Shown: positions 26,151 to 35,096 of the stretch, piece after piece
Layout of the letters: each line of letters starts with the position of its first letter
How positions within the stretch are numbered: the stretch's first letter is position 1
Assembly: GCF_042788235.1 (NCBI RefSeq)
Contig: NZ_JBHZOL010000021.1
Location: 124,001-188,000 of the forward strand
Direction of reading: 5' to 3'
Length of the DNA: 64,000 nucleotides
Origin: Sphaerothrix epifaneia
Lineage (GTDB): Bacteria; Cyanobacteriota; Cyanobacteriia; Phormidesmidales; Phormidesmidaceae
The notes under the pieces: generated by a model
Databases searched by the model: none
What the model was told of the DNA's origin: nothing
The model's input: only the letters and a program-made list of their open reading frames with translations
Translations under genes and position numbers: made by a program

Positions 26151-26858
26151 ATGCAGCCAAATCTCTCAACGCTGAAAATTAGCGAACGCGAACTAGATAC
26201 CTTGACAGGGCTAGATGTGGGTGAATTTACCATGGGGTGGGCTTATCGCCCCTCAGCCTTTCGCCAGTCCAGGTACCTCTTGATGCTTCTATTTAACCAG
26301 CTTCTGACGTTTGGCGTTGTTATCATTTTTTGCTTGCCGTTGGGTTTGATTGTGGCTCGCAATCAGGGACTAGGGGAAGATCTCAGTAGCGCCGCCCAGT
26401 TTTTGCCAATAGCGTTGGCTGTTGCCATTGCGATCGCCGTTAGCTGGAACGTGTTTCGCTGGTGGCAAGGTCGCCACCTCATCACCCTGGCGCGTTTGCT
26501 AGACGAAGTCGATCGCTATCACGAAACCCTGACCGCCGTCACGATTTTGGAAGAACTCAGCCATGTGAACCCTAGCCAGCTTAAAGTAGAAAATCAAAGT
26601 GCTGTTTTAGAAGCTCTGCAGCTAACTCGCAGCAGTTTAGTGTGTGCCTTGATGACCGAGCGCATCCTGCGTAAGCATCAGCGCTTCATGGCTCGCCGTC
26701 AGGAACTGTTTGCCAACATTGAACACAACTTAGCCTCTCTAGAAGCCTTACAAGTAAGTCAGGCGGCCAATGAGTATGGCGACTTACTCAATGACGCCTT
26801 GCAAATTGGCACCATCGTTCATCAAGAAATTCAAAAGTTAAATTCGATATCTTCTTGA
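26151..26858 (+). CDS. Membrane protein with helical cytoplasmic tail
   Basis: A 235-residue protein of unknown family. Two hydrophobic segments (roughly 43-70 and 84-103) form a hairpin in the membrane, followed by about 130 residues predicted helical with repeated Leu and Glu spacing, possibly a coiled coil. It follows the previous membrane protein by 54 bp on the same strand and may be its operon partner. Confidence 0.6.
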   Translation: MQPNLSTLKISERELDTLTGLDVGEFTMGWAYRPSAFRQSRYLLMLLFNQLLTFGVVIIFCLPLGLIVARNQGLGEDLSSAAQFLPIALAVAIAIAVSWNVFRWWQGRHLITLARLLDEVDRYHETLTAVTILEELSHVNPSQLKVENQSAVLEALQLTRSSLVCALMTERILRKHQRFMARRQELFANIEHNLASLEALQVSQAANEYGDLLNDALQIGTIVHQEIQKLNSISS

Positions 26859-27002
26859 TAAACAGCGATCGCGATCGACTGGGTAGATTATGCTGGCTTT
26901 TAGAGGGAAAAAGTCACCTGTTGTCCCCAATTTAAGGTCTTTTTCATTCACAATCCCAAAAAGAGAAAATAAAATTTTCTCTATTCTCCATTGCTGCAAC
27001 CC

Positions 27003-27557
27003 ATGCCCCAGATTTCGAAATTTGTCTTGATGATCTATCCAGTAGGGTTTCAAGGAAAAATTTGGCAGACTGTTTTGCGCTCTCAAAACATGGCTGTCAT
27101 TTGGGAGTCTGCTGATGTGAACTTAGTCAAAAGCTTACAGCAACTGCAGCAAAATGCCTTGCCTCTACCGGATCTCATTTTGATTGACACCCGATTGCAG
27201 TCACTCAAACCCTATGGAATCTGTCGCTGGTGCCAGACCCACTGTCCTACCCTCAAAATTGTTTTAGTCAACGGAGCGCAGTATGAGATCCTGGCCTCAG
27301 AACGGCAGTGGGCTGTCTGTCAGGGCGCGGCTGACTTGCTACCTCGCTTTGCCGTAGAAAACTTAATTAGCCATACGGCCAATAGTACTGGAAAGATTCT
27401 GGAGCTTATGGATTTACCCACTTTGAATCATGGCTCTTTGGTCACAGCCCTGCTAAAACTCAGAAAGAGCCCGCAGTCAAAAGCCGTCATTGCTTTTCCG
27501 GGAACAAAGCTAGCCTCTATTCCGCTAAAAATTGCTGCCAAAAATAGAATTAACTAG
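27003..27557 (+). CDS. Degenerate response-regulator receiver-like protein
   Basis: A 184-residue protein whose first 120 residues follow the CheY layout: a first strand FVLMIYP, a central strand ending in Asp62 (DLILIDTRL), a strand KIVLVNG and a segment GAADLLPRF. The usual N-terminal acidic pair is replaced by Tyr-Pro and the conserved Lys before Pro is absent, so normal phosphorylation is doubtful. The tail of about 65 residues has no recognised domain. Convergent with the FHA gene. The fold call is by eye and tentative. Confidence 0.5.
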   Translation: MPQISKFVLMIYPVGFQGKIWQTVLRSQNMAVIWESADVNLVKSLQQLQQNALPLPDLILIDTRLQSLKPYGICRWCQTHCPTLKIVLVNGAQYEILASERQWAVCQGAADLLPRFAVENLISHTANSTGKILELMDLPTLNHGSLVTALLKLRKSPQSKAVIAFPGTKLASIPLKIAAKNRIN

Positions 27558-27585
27558 CTTCAAACCGCGTTTAATTATCTAAAAC

Positions 27586-28299
27586 TTACCGAAAACACTG
27601 ATTCCACGGTAGTCGCACGGTTTCATCCAAAATGCGGGGGGCATTGCCCTCTACCGTCGCGTCATCAGAGCTATCTCTAACCTCAGAAGACTCTATCTGG
27701 GGAGGCAATGTTGGCATACCCGCACTATTTTCCAGCATTTGACGACATTGCGCTGTAGGGGGCGCAACGGTTTTAAAGTCGCTACAGACAAAAAAACTAA
27801 AAGTAATGCTACCCAAACGTATGCGATCGCCGTCGCTAAGCTTGTACTGCTGATGAATCCGCTCACCATTGACAAAAGAGCCATTGCGGCTGTCTAGGTC
27901 AGAGAGAAAAAATCCTTGCTTAGGAACATACTGAACAGCAGCATGACAGCGAGACAGCCGCTTATCTCGCAAAATCACCGCTACCTGTCGCGGATCACGG
28001 CCAACTGTCCAAATGTGGCTGGCCTGTTCTAAAGCACGAGTTTTACCATCTAGCAAATTGGTGATCAGGTAAGCCCCCTTTTCTGATACAACTCCTTGCA
28101 CATAGTAAAACAAGCCAAGACGGGCTAGCGATTTACCGCCAGACCCTTCTAGATCGAGAATGTCGTTTAATAAAGTTCGGTGGTGGCTGTATATTTTTGA
28201 AAATATTTGAAACAGTTCTAGCCTTTCTTGAATTTCTCGATTTTCCTGAGAGGCTAACCACATGTCTGAAGAGTCAGGGGAAAAGTGGGATTTAGACAT
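27586..28299 (-). CDS. FHA domain protein
   Basis: A 237-residue cytoplasmic protein. The N-terminal 100 residues have no recognised family and include a long helix (IQERLELFQIFSKIYSHHRTLLNDI). The C-terminal part is a forkhead-associated domain with GRDP, the RLSRCHA core, DLDSRNGSFVNG, all the residues that bind phosphothreonine. It likely recognises a Ser/Thr-phosphorylated partner; this window also holds a PP2C phosphatase, but no link is shown. ATG 28299 is preferred over the TTG at 28323. Confidence 0.88.
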   Translation of the reverse strand: MSKSHFSPDSSDMWLASQENREIQERLELFQIFSKIYSHHRTLLNDILDLEGSGGKSLARLGLFYYVQGVVSEKGAYLITNLLDGKTRALEQASHIWTVGRDPRQVAVILRDKRLSRCHAAVQYVPKQGFFLSDLDSRNGSFVNGERIHQQYKLSDGDRIRLGSITFSFFVCSDFKTVAPPTAQCRQMLENSAGMPTLPPQIESSEVRDSSDDATVEGNAPRILDETVRLPWNQCFR

Positions 28300-28678
28300 G
28301 ATTGAGGCACTCACTAAGCGCAACAGTAAGGGGGATGGCTACAAGATGCTTCTTGATTAGTGACTCAAAGTCCGTAAGCCTGACTTTAAAATAGTAATCT
28401 TCGCAGGTGGATTCAGCTAAATTGCTGACCCATACCCCAAACGCTTCTGTATCTTCCACCCTAAGTCTATAAAATTAATCTAGCCTGTCGTCTGACGAGT
28501 TTTCAGCCTAGGTCAGCACCCTTAGCAATATTTTCTTTAAACTAAAAGAGTTTTTGAGCAAAAGCAAAGTTGAGTAAAAATGCTTTTGCCTGATTGCGGT
28601 CTAAAAATTCAACGCAGACCTTGCTAATTAACCGTCAGTTGAAAGCGTGATTAATATTGAGCAGTATACCCACTCACT
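28300..28678. other. Intergenic region with a hairpin
   Basis: No gene seen. GCAAAAGCA at 28558-28566 pairs with TGCTTTTGC at 28581-28589, a 9-bp stem, which could end transcription of the hydrolase gene at 28679 only if longer read-through exists. A smaller stem GGTCT/AGACC lies at about 28599-28621. Confidence 0.3.
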
Positions 28679-29566
28679 TTAACCAGCGCACAAAAAACTG
28701 GTTAACTCCCGACTGACAGTGCTAGGCACTTCTTGTTGAATCCAGTGGCCGCAATGAGGAACCTGCTTAAGCTGCAGCGGAGCGACAACCCATTTTCCCA
28801 TTCCCTCTAATAGAGAATGACTGAGTAAAGTATCTTCTTCTCCCCACAAAATGAGTGTAGGTGAAGTGATAGGTAGGGGCGATTTGTTCCAAAGCTTCAA
28901 CCAGGATTGAGGAGCGAAAAACTGACGATAGTAGCTCATCGCTGCTGTCAAAGCACCGGGCTTTTGCAAAGCAGCTCGATACATTTCGGTATCGTTAGAA
29001 GAAAACGCGCCTTTTCGAACGGCCTGTCGTTGAAAAACGTTGGCTAGAAAATTGCTCAAATTCTGCTGAATTAACCATTCAGGCAAAGCTGGCACCTGCA
29101 AAGCTAAAAGATACCAGCTACGCTTTAGCTGATCAAAGTTACTGATGACCGCTTGGCGAAACTGCTCAGGATGAGGTGCGCCCAAAACAGCTAAACGGTT
29201 GAGTGCATGAGGAAATCGATGGGCAAAGTGCCAAGCAATAGCGCCACCCCAATCGTGGCCTACAACATGAGCCTGACTGTAGCCCAGTTCTTGAATCAGA
29301 CCATAAATGTCTTGGGCTAAAGTATCGAGATCGTACCCACCATTAGGTTTATCAGAATCGTTGTATCCTCTTAAATCGGGCACAACCACTCGAAACTGCT
29401 TAGCTAAAGCTGGAATTTGGTGTCGCCAAGAATACCAAAACTCTAGAAAACCGTGTAGCAGAACAACCAGTTCACCCTCCCCCTGAGTGACGCAATGGAG
29501 GCGAACCTGGTTGGTTTTCACAAATTGATGCTGCCATCCCGGCTGGATGGTGGTTGCATAAGTCAT
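28679..29566 (-). CDS. Alpha/beta hydrolase, epoxide hydrolase-like
   Basis: A 295-residue hydrolase. HGF in VVLLHGFLEFWYSW is the oxyanion loop, and the nucleophile elbow is GHDWGG, with Asp as nucleophile as in epoxide hydrolases and haloalkane dehalogenases. LILWGEEDTLL supplies the acid and PHCGHW the catalytic His. A cap domain of mostly helices lies at residues 135-225. ATG 29566 (MTYATT) is preferred over TTG at 29590. Substrate unknown. Confidence 0.88.
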   Translation of the reverse strand: MTYATTIQPGWQHQFVKTNQVRLHCVTQGEGELVVLLHGFLEFWYSWRHQIPALAKQFRVVVPDLRGYNDSDKPNGGYDLDTLAQDIYGLIQELGYSQAHVVGHDWGGAIAWHFAHRFPHALNRLAVLGAPHPEQFRQAVISNFDQLKRSWYLLALQVPALPEWLIQQNLSNFLANVFQRQAVRKGAFSSNDTEMYRAALQKPGALTAAMSYYRQFFAPQSWLKLWNKSPLPITSPTLILWGEEDTLLSHSLLEGMGKWVVAPLQLKQVPHCGHWIQQEVPSTVSRELTSFLCAG

Positions 29567-29840
29567 AAAATTTTTGCCACTTTGTAACAAGCCTTTAAGG
29601 ACTCTTGAGGTAAAAGCTAGCTAACGGAGAAAAAGTAATACAAAAAACAAATATAGCTCGCCTAGACAGCGAACCTTGAGTACCCAATGTATTCTATGTT
29701 ACTACTTTTAGCCAGTCTATGGCCAATGAAAGCGTCTACACTCGCCGAGTGCTAAGTGACAAAAAGAAGCTTTTCAACTGATACTAGCCAATGCAGCGAC
29801 TTATACCATCGGGGAACATTGCTTTAGCCAATTGATCTGC

Positions 29841-30185
29841 TTATGCTTGCTGAAGCGTTGCTAGTCGGTAGTCAGAAGGGTTGATCTGAAATTTAACCAG
29901 GTTAGCGAGTTCCTGCAACTGGCTGATGGCCTCTGCACCTTCTAACTTCATCAGTTCTCGGTCATCCCGCATCTCTGTCCAAGTGATGCCATAATCCGAA
30001 ACTAAGAAACGAATGAGATGGTTGTCACCTAGACTAACCATGAAGGAAGCACTGTTCATTTGCCCCCCACAGGTATAGCAAGACGCTAGATACCCCTGAT
30101 TCTCTAGCACGATCGCTAAAGCTTGTAGGTTCATAACAAGGTCTTGAACCAGCTGGCGATGCTGCTCCGCAAGTCGAATGAACAT
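29841..30185 (-). CDS. DUF1815 family protein
   Basis: A 114-residue protein known to me only from cyanobacteria as DUF1815. It has a long N-terminal helix (LAEQHRQLVQDLVMNLQALA), then a CYTCGG motif, and a compact alpha/beta end. The two close cysteines could bind metal or be redox active; that is inference. AGGAGGACAAGC precedes the ATG on the minus strand, a strong ribosome site. No operon partner. Confidence 0.82.
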   Translation of the reverse strand: MFIRLAEQHRQLVQDLVMNLQALAIVLENQGYLASCYTCGGQMNSASFMVSLGDNHLIRFLVSDYGITWTEMRDDRELMKLEGAEAISQLQELANLVKFQINPSDYRLATLQQA

Positions 30186-30512
30186 GCTTGTCCTCCTGGA
30201 TCACCACACACTATTGTAAGCCCTAACTTAATTTTTTCTTAATTATTTGGCTTACTCTGCTTACTTCTTCCATCATACGCTGGGTAAAGGGGCTACTTAA
30301 ATGTTGAACAGGTGGCTTTTAGTAAAGGTTTTAGTAAAAGCTTCTGCTCTAGGGTAAGTTCGTTGGCTAACTAGGTCGGTATCTAGCGTGACAATTAAGC
30401 TGGCGCTTAGTTATCTGTGGCCATCAACTTCTACCTAGTTTTAGCTTAGAAATCAGCATTTTGACTTGAGGCTATAGATAGACTTCAAAAAGCTGATAGA
30501 AAACCTCATATT
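30186..30512. other. Intergenic region with a short direct repeat
   Basis: No gene seen. The word TTTTAGTAAA is repeated exactly at 30317-30326 and 30329-30338. It may be chance or a tandem binding site upstream of the DUF1815 gene. Confidence 0.3.
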
Positions 30513-30728
30513 TTAATTGACAATTTCCCACCAGCCGAAGCCTGGACCGATAAAACGAATGACTAGCCAGAGCGCAATCATGGCTCCAATGCCAACCCAA
30601 GCGCCTCGAGTCGTCCATTGAACAAATTGGTCAGCTTGGCTTTTACGAATGGGTAGCCAAGGTAAAATGTTTTTCTCTTGACCGTATTGTTCTCCTAGCT
30701 TTTCCTGCCGTCGTTTGGCTTCTCCCAT
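30513..30728 (-). CDS. DUF2839 family membrane protein
   Basis: A 71-residue protein starting with the typical MGEAKRRQEKLGEQYGQE, with one transmembrane segment (GAWVGIGAMIALWLVIRFI) and a Trp-containing end. The family is cyanobacterial/plastid in my knowledge, with no settled function. It lies 82 bp downstream of the helicase-like gene stop on the other side of a short gap, and is probably transcribed separately. Confidence 0.85.
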   Translation of the reverse strand: MGEAKRRQEKLGEQYGQEKNILPWLPIRKSQADQFVQWTTRGAWVGIGAMIALWLVIRFIGPGFGWWEIVN

Positions 30729-30810
30729 AATTTAATGACCTGCTTGATGTGTCTGAATCTGCTGTTGTTTGGGTAAAAAGTAAGCCTAGAAAACTTACGA
30801 GCTTCAAATA

Positions 30811-32397
30811 CTAGTCTAGGATGCCGCAGTTGTTATTCAACCAGCTAACGTCAATATAATTAGTGCGAGCTGCTGGACTTAAGGCTGCTATGACCTGCTG
30901 GCCATAGCTACGATGGTTTACGCGATTATCTAGAAGGGCAACAATGCCTTGTCGTTCTCGTACTGGAGCGATCGCCCGTTGCAGCTCAGAGAGGGCTTCT
31001 GGCAGCAGGTAGAGCCTAAACCAGTCTTGACGCTGTTGCTTATAAAAAGCTACTCGATTGGCAACTGCCGGATTTTCTAAAGACGGAATGGGTAGGGTCG
31101 TAATAACCAATAGCTGAGGGGCAGGTAAAAGGTGTTGATGGGTACGCCAAAATTGCCAACTGGTTACTAAAATGCCATTGTCTTCTAGGCAGGTTTTTTC
31201 TACCTGCACTCTAGAGCCAAATTCAGCAGCTAAATGAGTCCCTAGCTGATGGTGTAAGGGCATGTCGCTCACCAGGATAACCGTTAAGCCTGAGCTAACA
31301 GCCGTATGAGCCAAAAGCAAACGGATCTCCTGAAGTAGGGCGCTTTGGAACTCGCGGGTATTGGGTAGTGGCAATCGGTCAGGGAGGTAGAGCTGAATAA
31401 GTTCCTGCTGGCGATCGAGGGAAAATTTCAAGCAGGTTAGATCTGCTAGCCCCAAACGTTGTCGATAGGTAGAAGCCTGGGTTTCGAGATCGAGGGCCGC
31501 CCCAATCAAAACGACAGGCTGTTGTAGCCAAACCTTGGCCAGGGTTGAGCTGATTTCGGCTGGCCCACAGTGGAGCCAAAACTGGCCTTGCTGGCGATTT
31601 ACGGTCGTCCAAATTAGCCGATGGGGTTGCCAATATTGGTGCCAGAACCTCTGCCAGCAGGTTGGCATTGAAACGGGCAGGGGATCTGTCGCGGCGATCG
31701 ATTCCTCTAAGGCTTGATAAAGTCTACTGAGCGCCTGCTGTTCAAGCTCATCGAGTAGATAGCAGTTGTAAGGGTTTTCTGGGTGGCGAAAAACCGCGCA
31801 GGTTAGCTGTACGCGAATATCTCGGATAATGTCTTGACAGTCGGGATAGGCCAGCATTAAACCATCCCAGTCGGCGCTAGCAAGATTAACGGTGAGTTGT
31901 TGCCGCACCCAGGTTTCCAAATCATCGGCACCGTCAATTAGAGTGGGTACTTGCTTGGGAAAGCGAGTTTGAGTCCCCAGGCGATCGCTTAGCCAAGCCT
32001 CAGGTGACGTAATTAACAAGCCGCGATAGTGCTCGTGGGGCCAGCGATCGCCCACTTGAATTGACTTAGTTGCTGGCATCCACTGCCGCAGACGCGGAAT
32101 TTCAACCATCAAAATGCGTTGCTGAATCGCTTCAGGCAGAACTAAAATAGCCGCACCAGACCATAGCAAGCTGGGCATTAGATAGCTGAGACGATGTCGC
32201 CCATGATAGGCCGATGAACTGCCTGCCTGGATCAAGGCACTGCGTCCTAGCCGGAAAGCCCTCGCCACTAGCCGCGCCATCGTTAGGTGATGGGGCCAGT
32301 AAGGCTCGCCTTGTTCTTTTAGGAAGGCTCTAAGCCGTTGGTGAACCTCTGCTTCAATCACGGATGTAGTGGCACTAGACGGCACAATGAACTCCAT
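30811..32397 (-). CDS. DinG/XPD-like protein with eroded helicase motifs
   Basis: A 528-residue protein with the overall order of a DinG-type helicase: an N-terminal helical entry (WPHHLTMARLVARAFRLGRSALI), a nucleotide-binding core and a C-terminal end resembling motif VI (LQRAIAPVRERQGIVALLDNRVNHRSYG). The Walker A position reads QAGSSSAYHGRH with no GKT, and the DEAH position reads IDGADDLE. Cys pairs spaced 12 and 11 residues apart in the middle, plus a nearby Cys in PTCW, could be the remains of an iron-sulfur site. ATP hydrolysis is doubtful. Family call moderate. Confidence 0.65.
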   Translation of the reverse strand: MEFIVPSSATTSVIEAEVHQRLRAFLKEQGEPYWPHHLTMARLVARAFRLGRSALIQAGSSSAYHGRHRLSYLMPSLLWSGAAILVLPEAIQQRILMVEIPRLRQWMPATKSIQVGDRWPHEHYRGLLITSPEAWLSDRLGTQTRFPKQVPTLIDGADDLETWVRQQLTVNLASADWDGLMLAYPDCQDIIRDIRVQLTCAVFRHPENPYNCYLLDELEQQALSRLYQALEESIAATDPLPVSMPTCWQRFWHQYWQPHRLIWTTVNRQQGQFWLHCGPAEISSTLAKVWLQQPVVLIGAALDLETQASTYRQRLGLADLTCLKFSLDRQQELIQLYLPDRLPLPNTREFQSALLQEIRLLLAHTAVSSGLTVILVSDMPLHHQLGTHLAAEFGSRVQVEKTCLEDNGILVTSWQFWRTHQHLLPAPQLLVITTLPIPSLENPAVANRVAFYKQQRQDWFRLYLLPEALSELQRAIAPVRERQGIVALLDNRVNHRSYGQQVIAALSPAARTNYIDVSWLNNNCGILD

Positions 32398-32479
32398 TGT
32401 GGCACAAGCGCCTGTTGGGCAGGTAATGGAATCGTCGGTAGGTGAGAGAGACGCCCTTGGCTATCTACCCAGCAAAGTG

Positions 32480-34021
32480 TTAGCCACACAGGGGCAGCGA
32501 TTGGTGCATCCCCCGAATGAATTCTGCGACGGCTGAAAGTTCAGGCACAAGATCTTGACGGGGATGAATGGTAAATCCCATTTCATCTTGCTGCGGGCCT
32601 CGAATGCCAAAGCGGGGATTTTGATAAATCTCCAGCCAATGATGATTAGAATTGACCAAACAAAGCTGGATAGGAATTTCGCCAAAAGGATGCTCTGAGA
32701 GGGTAAGCTCCAGGTTATTGGCTTGGTGCACCAGATGGGTTAGCCGACGCCCCAACCCCATCAGATAAGTTTTAAGCGACAGGCTGGTGGAGGTTAGCTC
32801 CCGTTCAACCGCTTGAATTAAGTGGGATAAGGTCTTTTCGACTGGCTTGTAATCTTGAAAGGGTAAGCTTGCCAGATAAGCAATGATGAAAAGATCATCA
32901 TTTTGCTGTAGCTGAAAAGTCAGGGTAGTTTTGCGTCCGCGAATGAGAATGCTAGGAGGTTGCTTAAGCGGATGAAAGTGCTGAGAGATGGTCGCGTAGG
33001 CTTTAGCTAAACTCAGGTGAGCGGCTTGGGTGAGCGGAGCATCGACGTTGATGATGACTTGAGGCGGCACACGGTTGAAAAAAAACTCAATTTCACTTGG
33101 TTTCTGAAAATGGTGTAGCTGGCTGCGATCGCCCGTTGTGCTGAGATCAATCCAGTCACAGGTTAGTTCCGTTGTTCTAAGTTCTGAGCAAACGGTTGCA
33201 TAGAGCTTACTGCCAGTTAAGGTGGCACCCGTCAAGTTAGAACTGACACAAGTTGCTGCAATTAAGTTGGCCTGACTCAGATCCGCATGCACCAGACTGG
33301 TATTGTATAGATCGGCTCCTGCCAAGTTTGCGCCTGTGAGGTTGGCTCCGCTGAGTTTGGCATCGGTGAGATCGGCTTCTCGCAGATCAGCGCCGCTCAG
33401 ATCCGCCCAACGAAGATTAGCCCCTCTAAGGTTGGCACCCACTAGCTTGGCCGAACGCAGATTGGCGTGTCTCAGTTCGGCACCGACCAAAACCGTACCG
33501 CTTAAGTCAGCCCGACTGAGATTCGCAGCGTGTAGATCGGCTTCTTTGAGAATAGCGGCTGTTAGGATGCTGTTGCGTAAGTCGGATCTACCTAAGTTGG
33601 CCTGCATGAGATTAGCCCAGCGTAGCCGAACTTCTCTGAGGTCAGATTCGCTTAAGTTAGCCCCCTGAAGGTTGGCGTTACTCAGCTCGGCCCGCAGCAA
33701 TTCTGCCCGAATCATAGAAACGCCGCTGAGGTCAGCCCCAACCAGAATAGCTCTGATCAAGTTTGTAACATTGAGGTTTGCCTTATGTAACTTTGCCTGA
33801 CTGAGATTGGCACCACTCAGGCGAGTGACGTTTAGCTTGGCATAGCTCAAATCGCTGTGACTCAGATTGACGCTGCTCAAATTGGCAACGTTTAGCTTGG
33901 CACTTTTCAAATTAATGCCTGTGAGGGTAGCGCCCACTAGGTGAGTTTCACTCAGGTGAATCCCTTCGAAATCGCGCATGCCTGTAGCATACTTTTCTAG
34001 CAGTTCCTCAGCATTCATCAT
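32480..34021 (-). CDS. Pentapeptide repeat protein with C-terminal domain
   Basis: A 513-residue protein. After a short start (MMNAEELLEKYATG) come about 50 tandem A(D/N)Lxx repeats, roughly residues 20-265, which build a right-handed beta-helix. The last 230 residues are a non-repeat globular domain without a recognised family. ATG 34021 is preferred to the upstream TTG because it gives the usual N-terminus of these proteins. Located upstream of the helicase-like gene by 82 bp on the same strand. Binding role is likely; the partner is unknown. Confidence 0.85.
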   Translation of the reverse strand: MMNAEELLEKYATGMRDFEGIHLSETHLVGATLTGINLKSAKLNVANLSSVNLSHSDLSYAKLNVTRLSGANLSQAKLHKANLNVTNLIRAILVGADLSGVSMIRAELLRAELSNANLQGANLSESDLREVRLRWANLMQANLGRSDLRNSILTAAILKEADLHAANLSRADLSGTVLVGAELRHANLRSAKLVGANLRGANLRWADLSGADLREADLTDAKLSGANLTGANLAGADLYNTSLVHADLSQANLIAATCVSSNLTGATLTGSKLYATVCSELRTTELTCDWIDLSTTGDRSQLHHFQKPSEIEFFFNRVPPQVIINVDAPLTQAAHLSLAKAYATISQHFHPLKQPPSILIRGRKTTLTFQLQQNDDLFIIAYLASLPFQDYKPVEKTLSHLIQAVERELTSTSLSLKTYLMGLGRRLTHLVHQANNLELTLSEHPFGEIPIQLCLVNSNHHWLEIYQNPRFGIRGPQQDEMGFTIHPRQDLVPELSAVAEFIRGMHQSLPLCG

Positions 34022-34232
34022 GGAGCTTGCAATTTTAAATAACGGTAGAGCATAAGGTTGAGTCAGCCCAGAATGCAGTTTGGCCAATTGCCTTGGGGGT
34101 TTTCAAAGAGTCCTTTCATCTAGATATGATAGGGTTCCTGTACTTCTACACCCCCGTCTGTGTGGGCAGTCTGCAATCGAAGTGGCTCTGCCATTTAGCA
34201 TGCCCTTTTCGTCCCTGTGAATCAATTTGCTT

Positions 34233-35096
34233 ATGAAGATTGGAATTGTGGGTTTGGGTTTAATTGGTGGGTCGCTAGGGCTGGATTTGCGTCAGCGTGG
34301 TCATACCGTGATTGGGGTTAGTCGTCGGGCAGAAACAGGCGATCTGGCTTTGCGCCAAGGAGTTGCTGATAAGGTCGCGACTTCACTAGAGGCGATCGCG
34401 ACTACGCAGTTGATTTTTGTCTGTACGCCGATAGCTGCCATTGTGCCTACGGTGCAACAGCTAGCCACGTTTTTACCCACTGCAACCGTCATTACCGATG
34501 TGGGTTCGGTAAAAGCGCAGTTGGTTACATTGGCTAGCCACTACTGGCCTAACTTTGTGGGTGGGCACCCTATGGCTGGTAAGGCTGAAGCTGGAATTGA
34601 GGCCGCTGAGGTGGGTTTGTTTAACCAGCGTCCATATGTGCTGACACCGGTTGAATCAACACCCCATGAGGCCACTGAGTTGGTTGCCGAGGTAGCTAGA
34701 TCTCTAGGCTGTGCGCTTTATCGCTGTACGCCTGAAAGTCATGACCGGGCTGTTGCTTGGATTTCTCACTTGCCAGTGATGGTGAGCGCTGCTCTAATTC
34801 AGGCTTGCCTGAGTGAACCTGAGGCAAGCGTACAGCAGCTTGCCCAGCAGCTCGCTAGCTCAGGATTTCGCGATACCAGCCGGGTTGGTGGGGGCAATCC
34901 AGAATTAGGGTTGATGATGGCTCAGTACAACCAAGCAGCACTGCTAAAGTCTTTGCAAGCTTATCGCCATCATCTTGATCAAATGATTGACCACATTGCC
35001 ACTCAAAACTGGACGGTTCTGGAGCAACGATTGCAACAAAGCCAGCAGGCTCGTCCCCAGTTTGTCGATAGTTTGCCAGAGCCATTTACTGAATAG
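34233..35096 (+). CDS. tyrA: Prephenate/arogenate dehydrogenase
   Basis: Makes the tyrosine precursor by NADP-linked oxidation. An N-terminal Rossmann motif GLGLIGGSLGLDLR, VCTPI, DVGSVK, GGHPMAGKAEAGI (substrate binding) and the C-terminal helical domain with GGGNPELGLMM are present. Cyanobacterial enzymes usually use arogenate. ATG 34233 (MKIGIVGLG) is preferred over TTG 34227. Its 3' end overlaps the convergent histidine kinase gene by 11 bp. Confidence 0.94.
   Translation: MKIGIVGLGLIGGSLGLDLRQRGHTVIGVSRRAETGDLALRQGVADKVATSLEAIATTQLIFVCTPIAAIVPTVQQLATFLPTATVITDVGSVKAQLVTLASHYWPNFVGGHPMAGKAEAGIEAAEVGLFNQRPYVLTPVESTPHEATELVAEVARSLGCALYRCTPESHDRAVAWISHLPVMVSAALIQACLSEPEASVQQLAQQLASSGFRDTSRVGGGNPELGLMMAQYNQAALLKSLQAYRHHLDQMIDHIATQNWTVLEQRLQQSQQARPQFVDSLPEPFTE

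Noticed and set aside
29747..29755. GAGTGCTAA, the right arm of a CIRCE heat-shock element
   Set aside because: The left arm TTAGCACTC is absent at the 9-bp spacing (AAAGCGTCT instead), so only a half-site by chance.
33303..33668. Plus-strand frame inside the pentapeptide gene giving Ser/Ala/Arg-rich repeats
   Set aside because: Antisense shadow of the repetitive pentapeptide codons.
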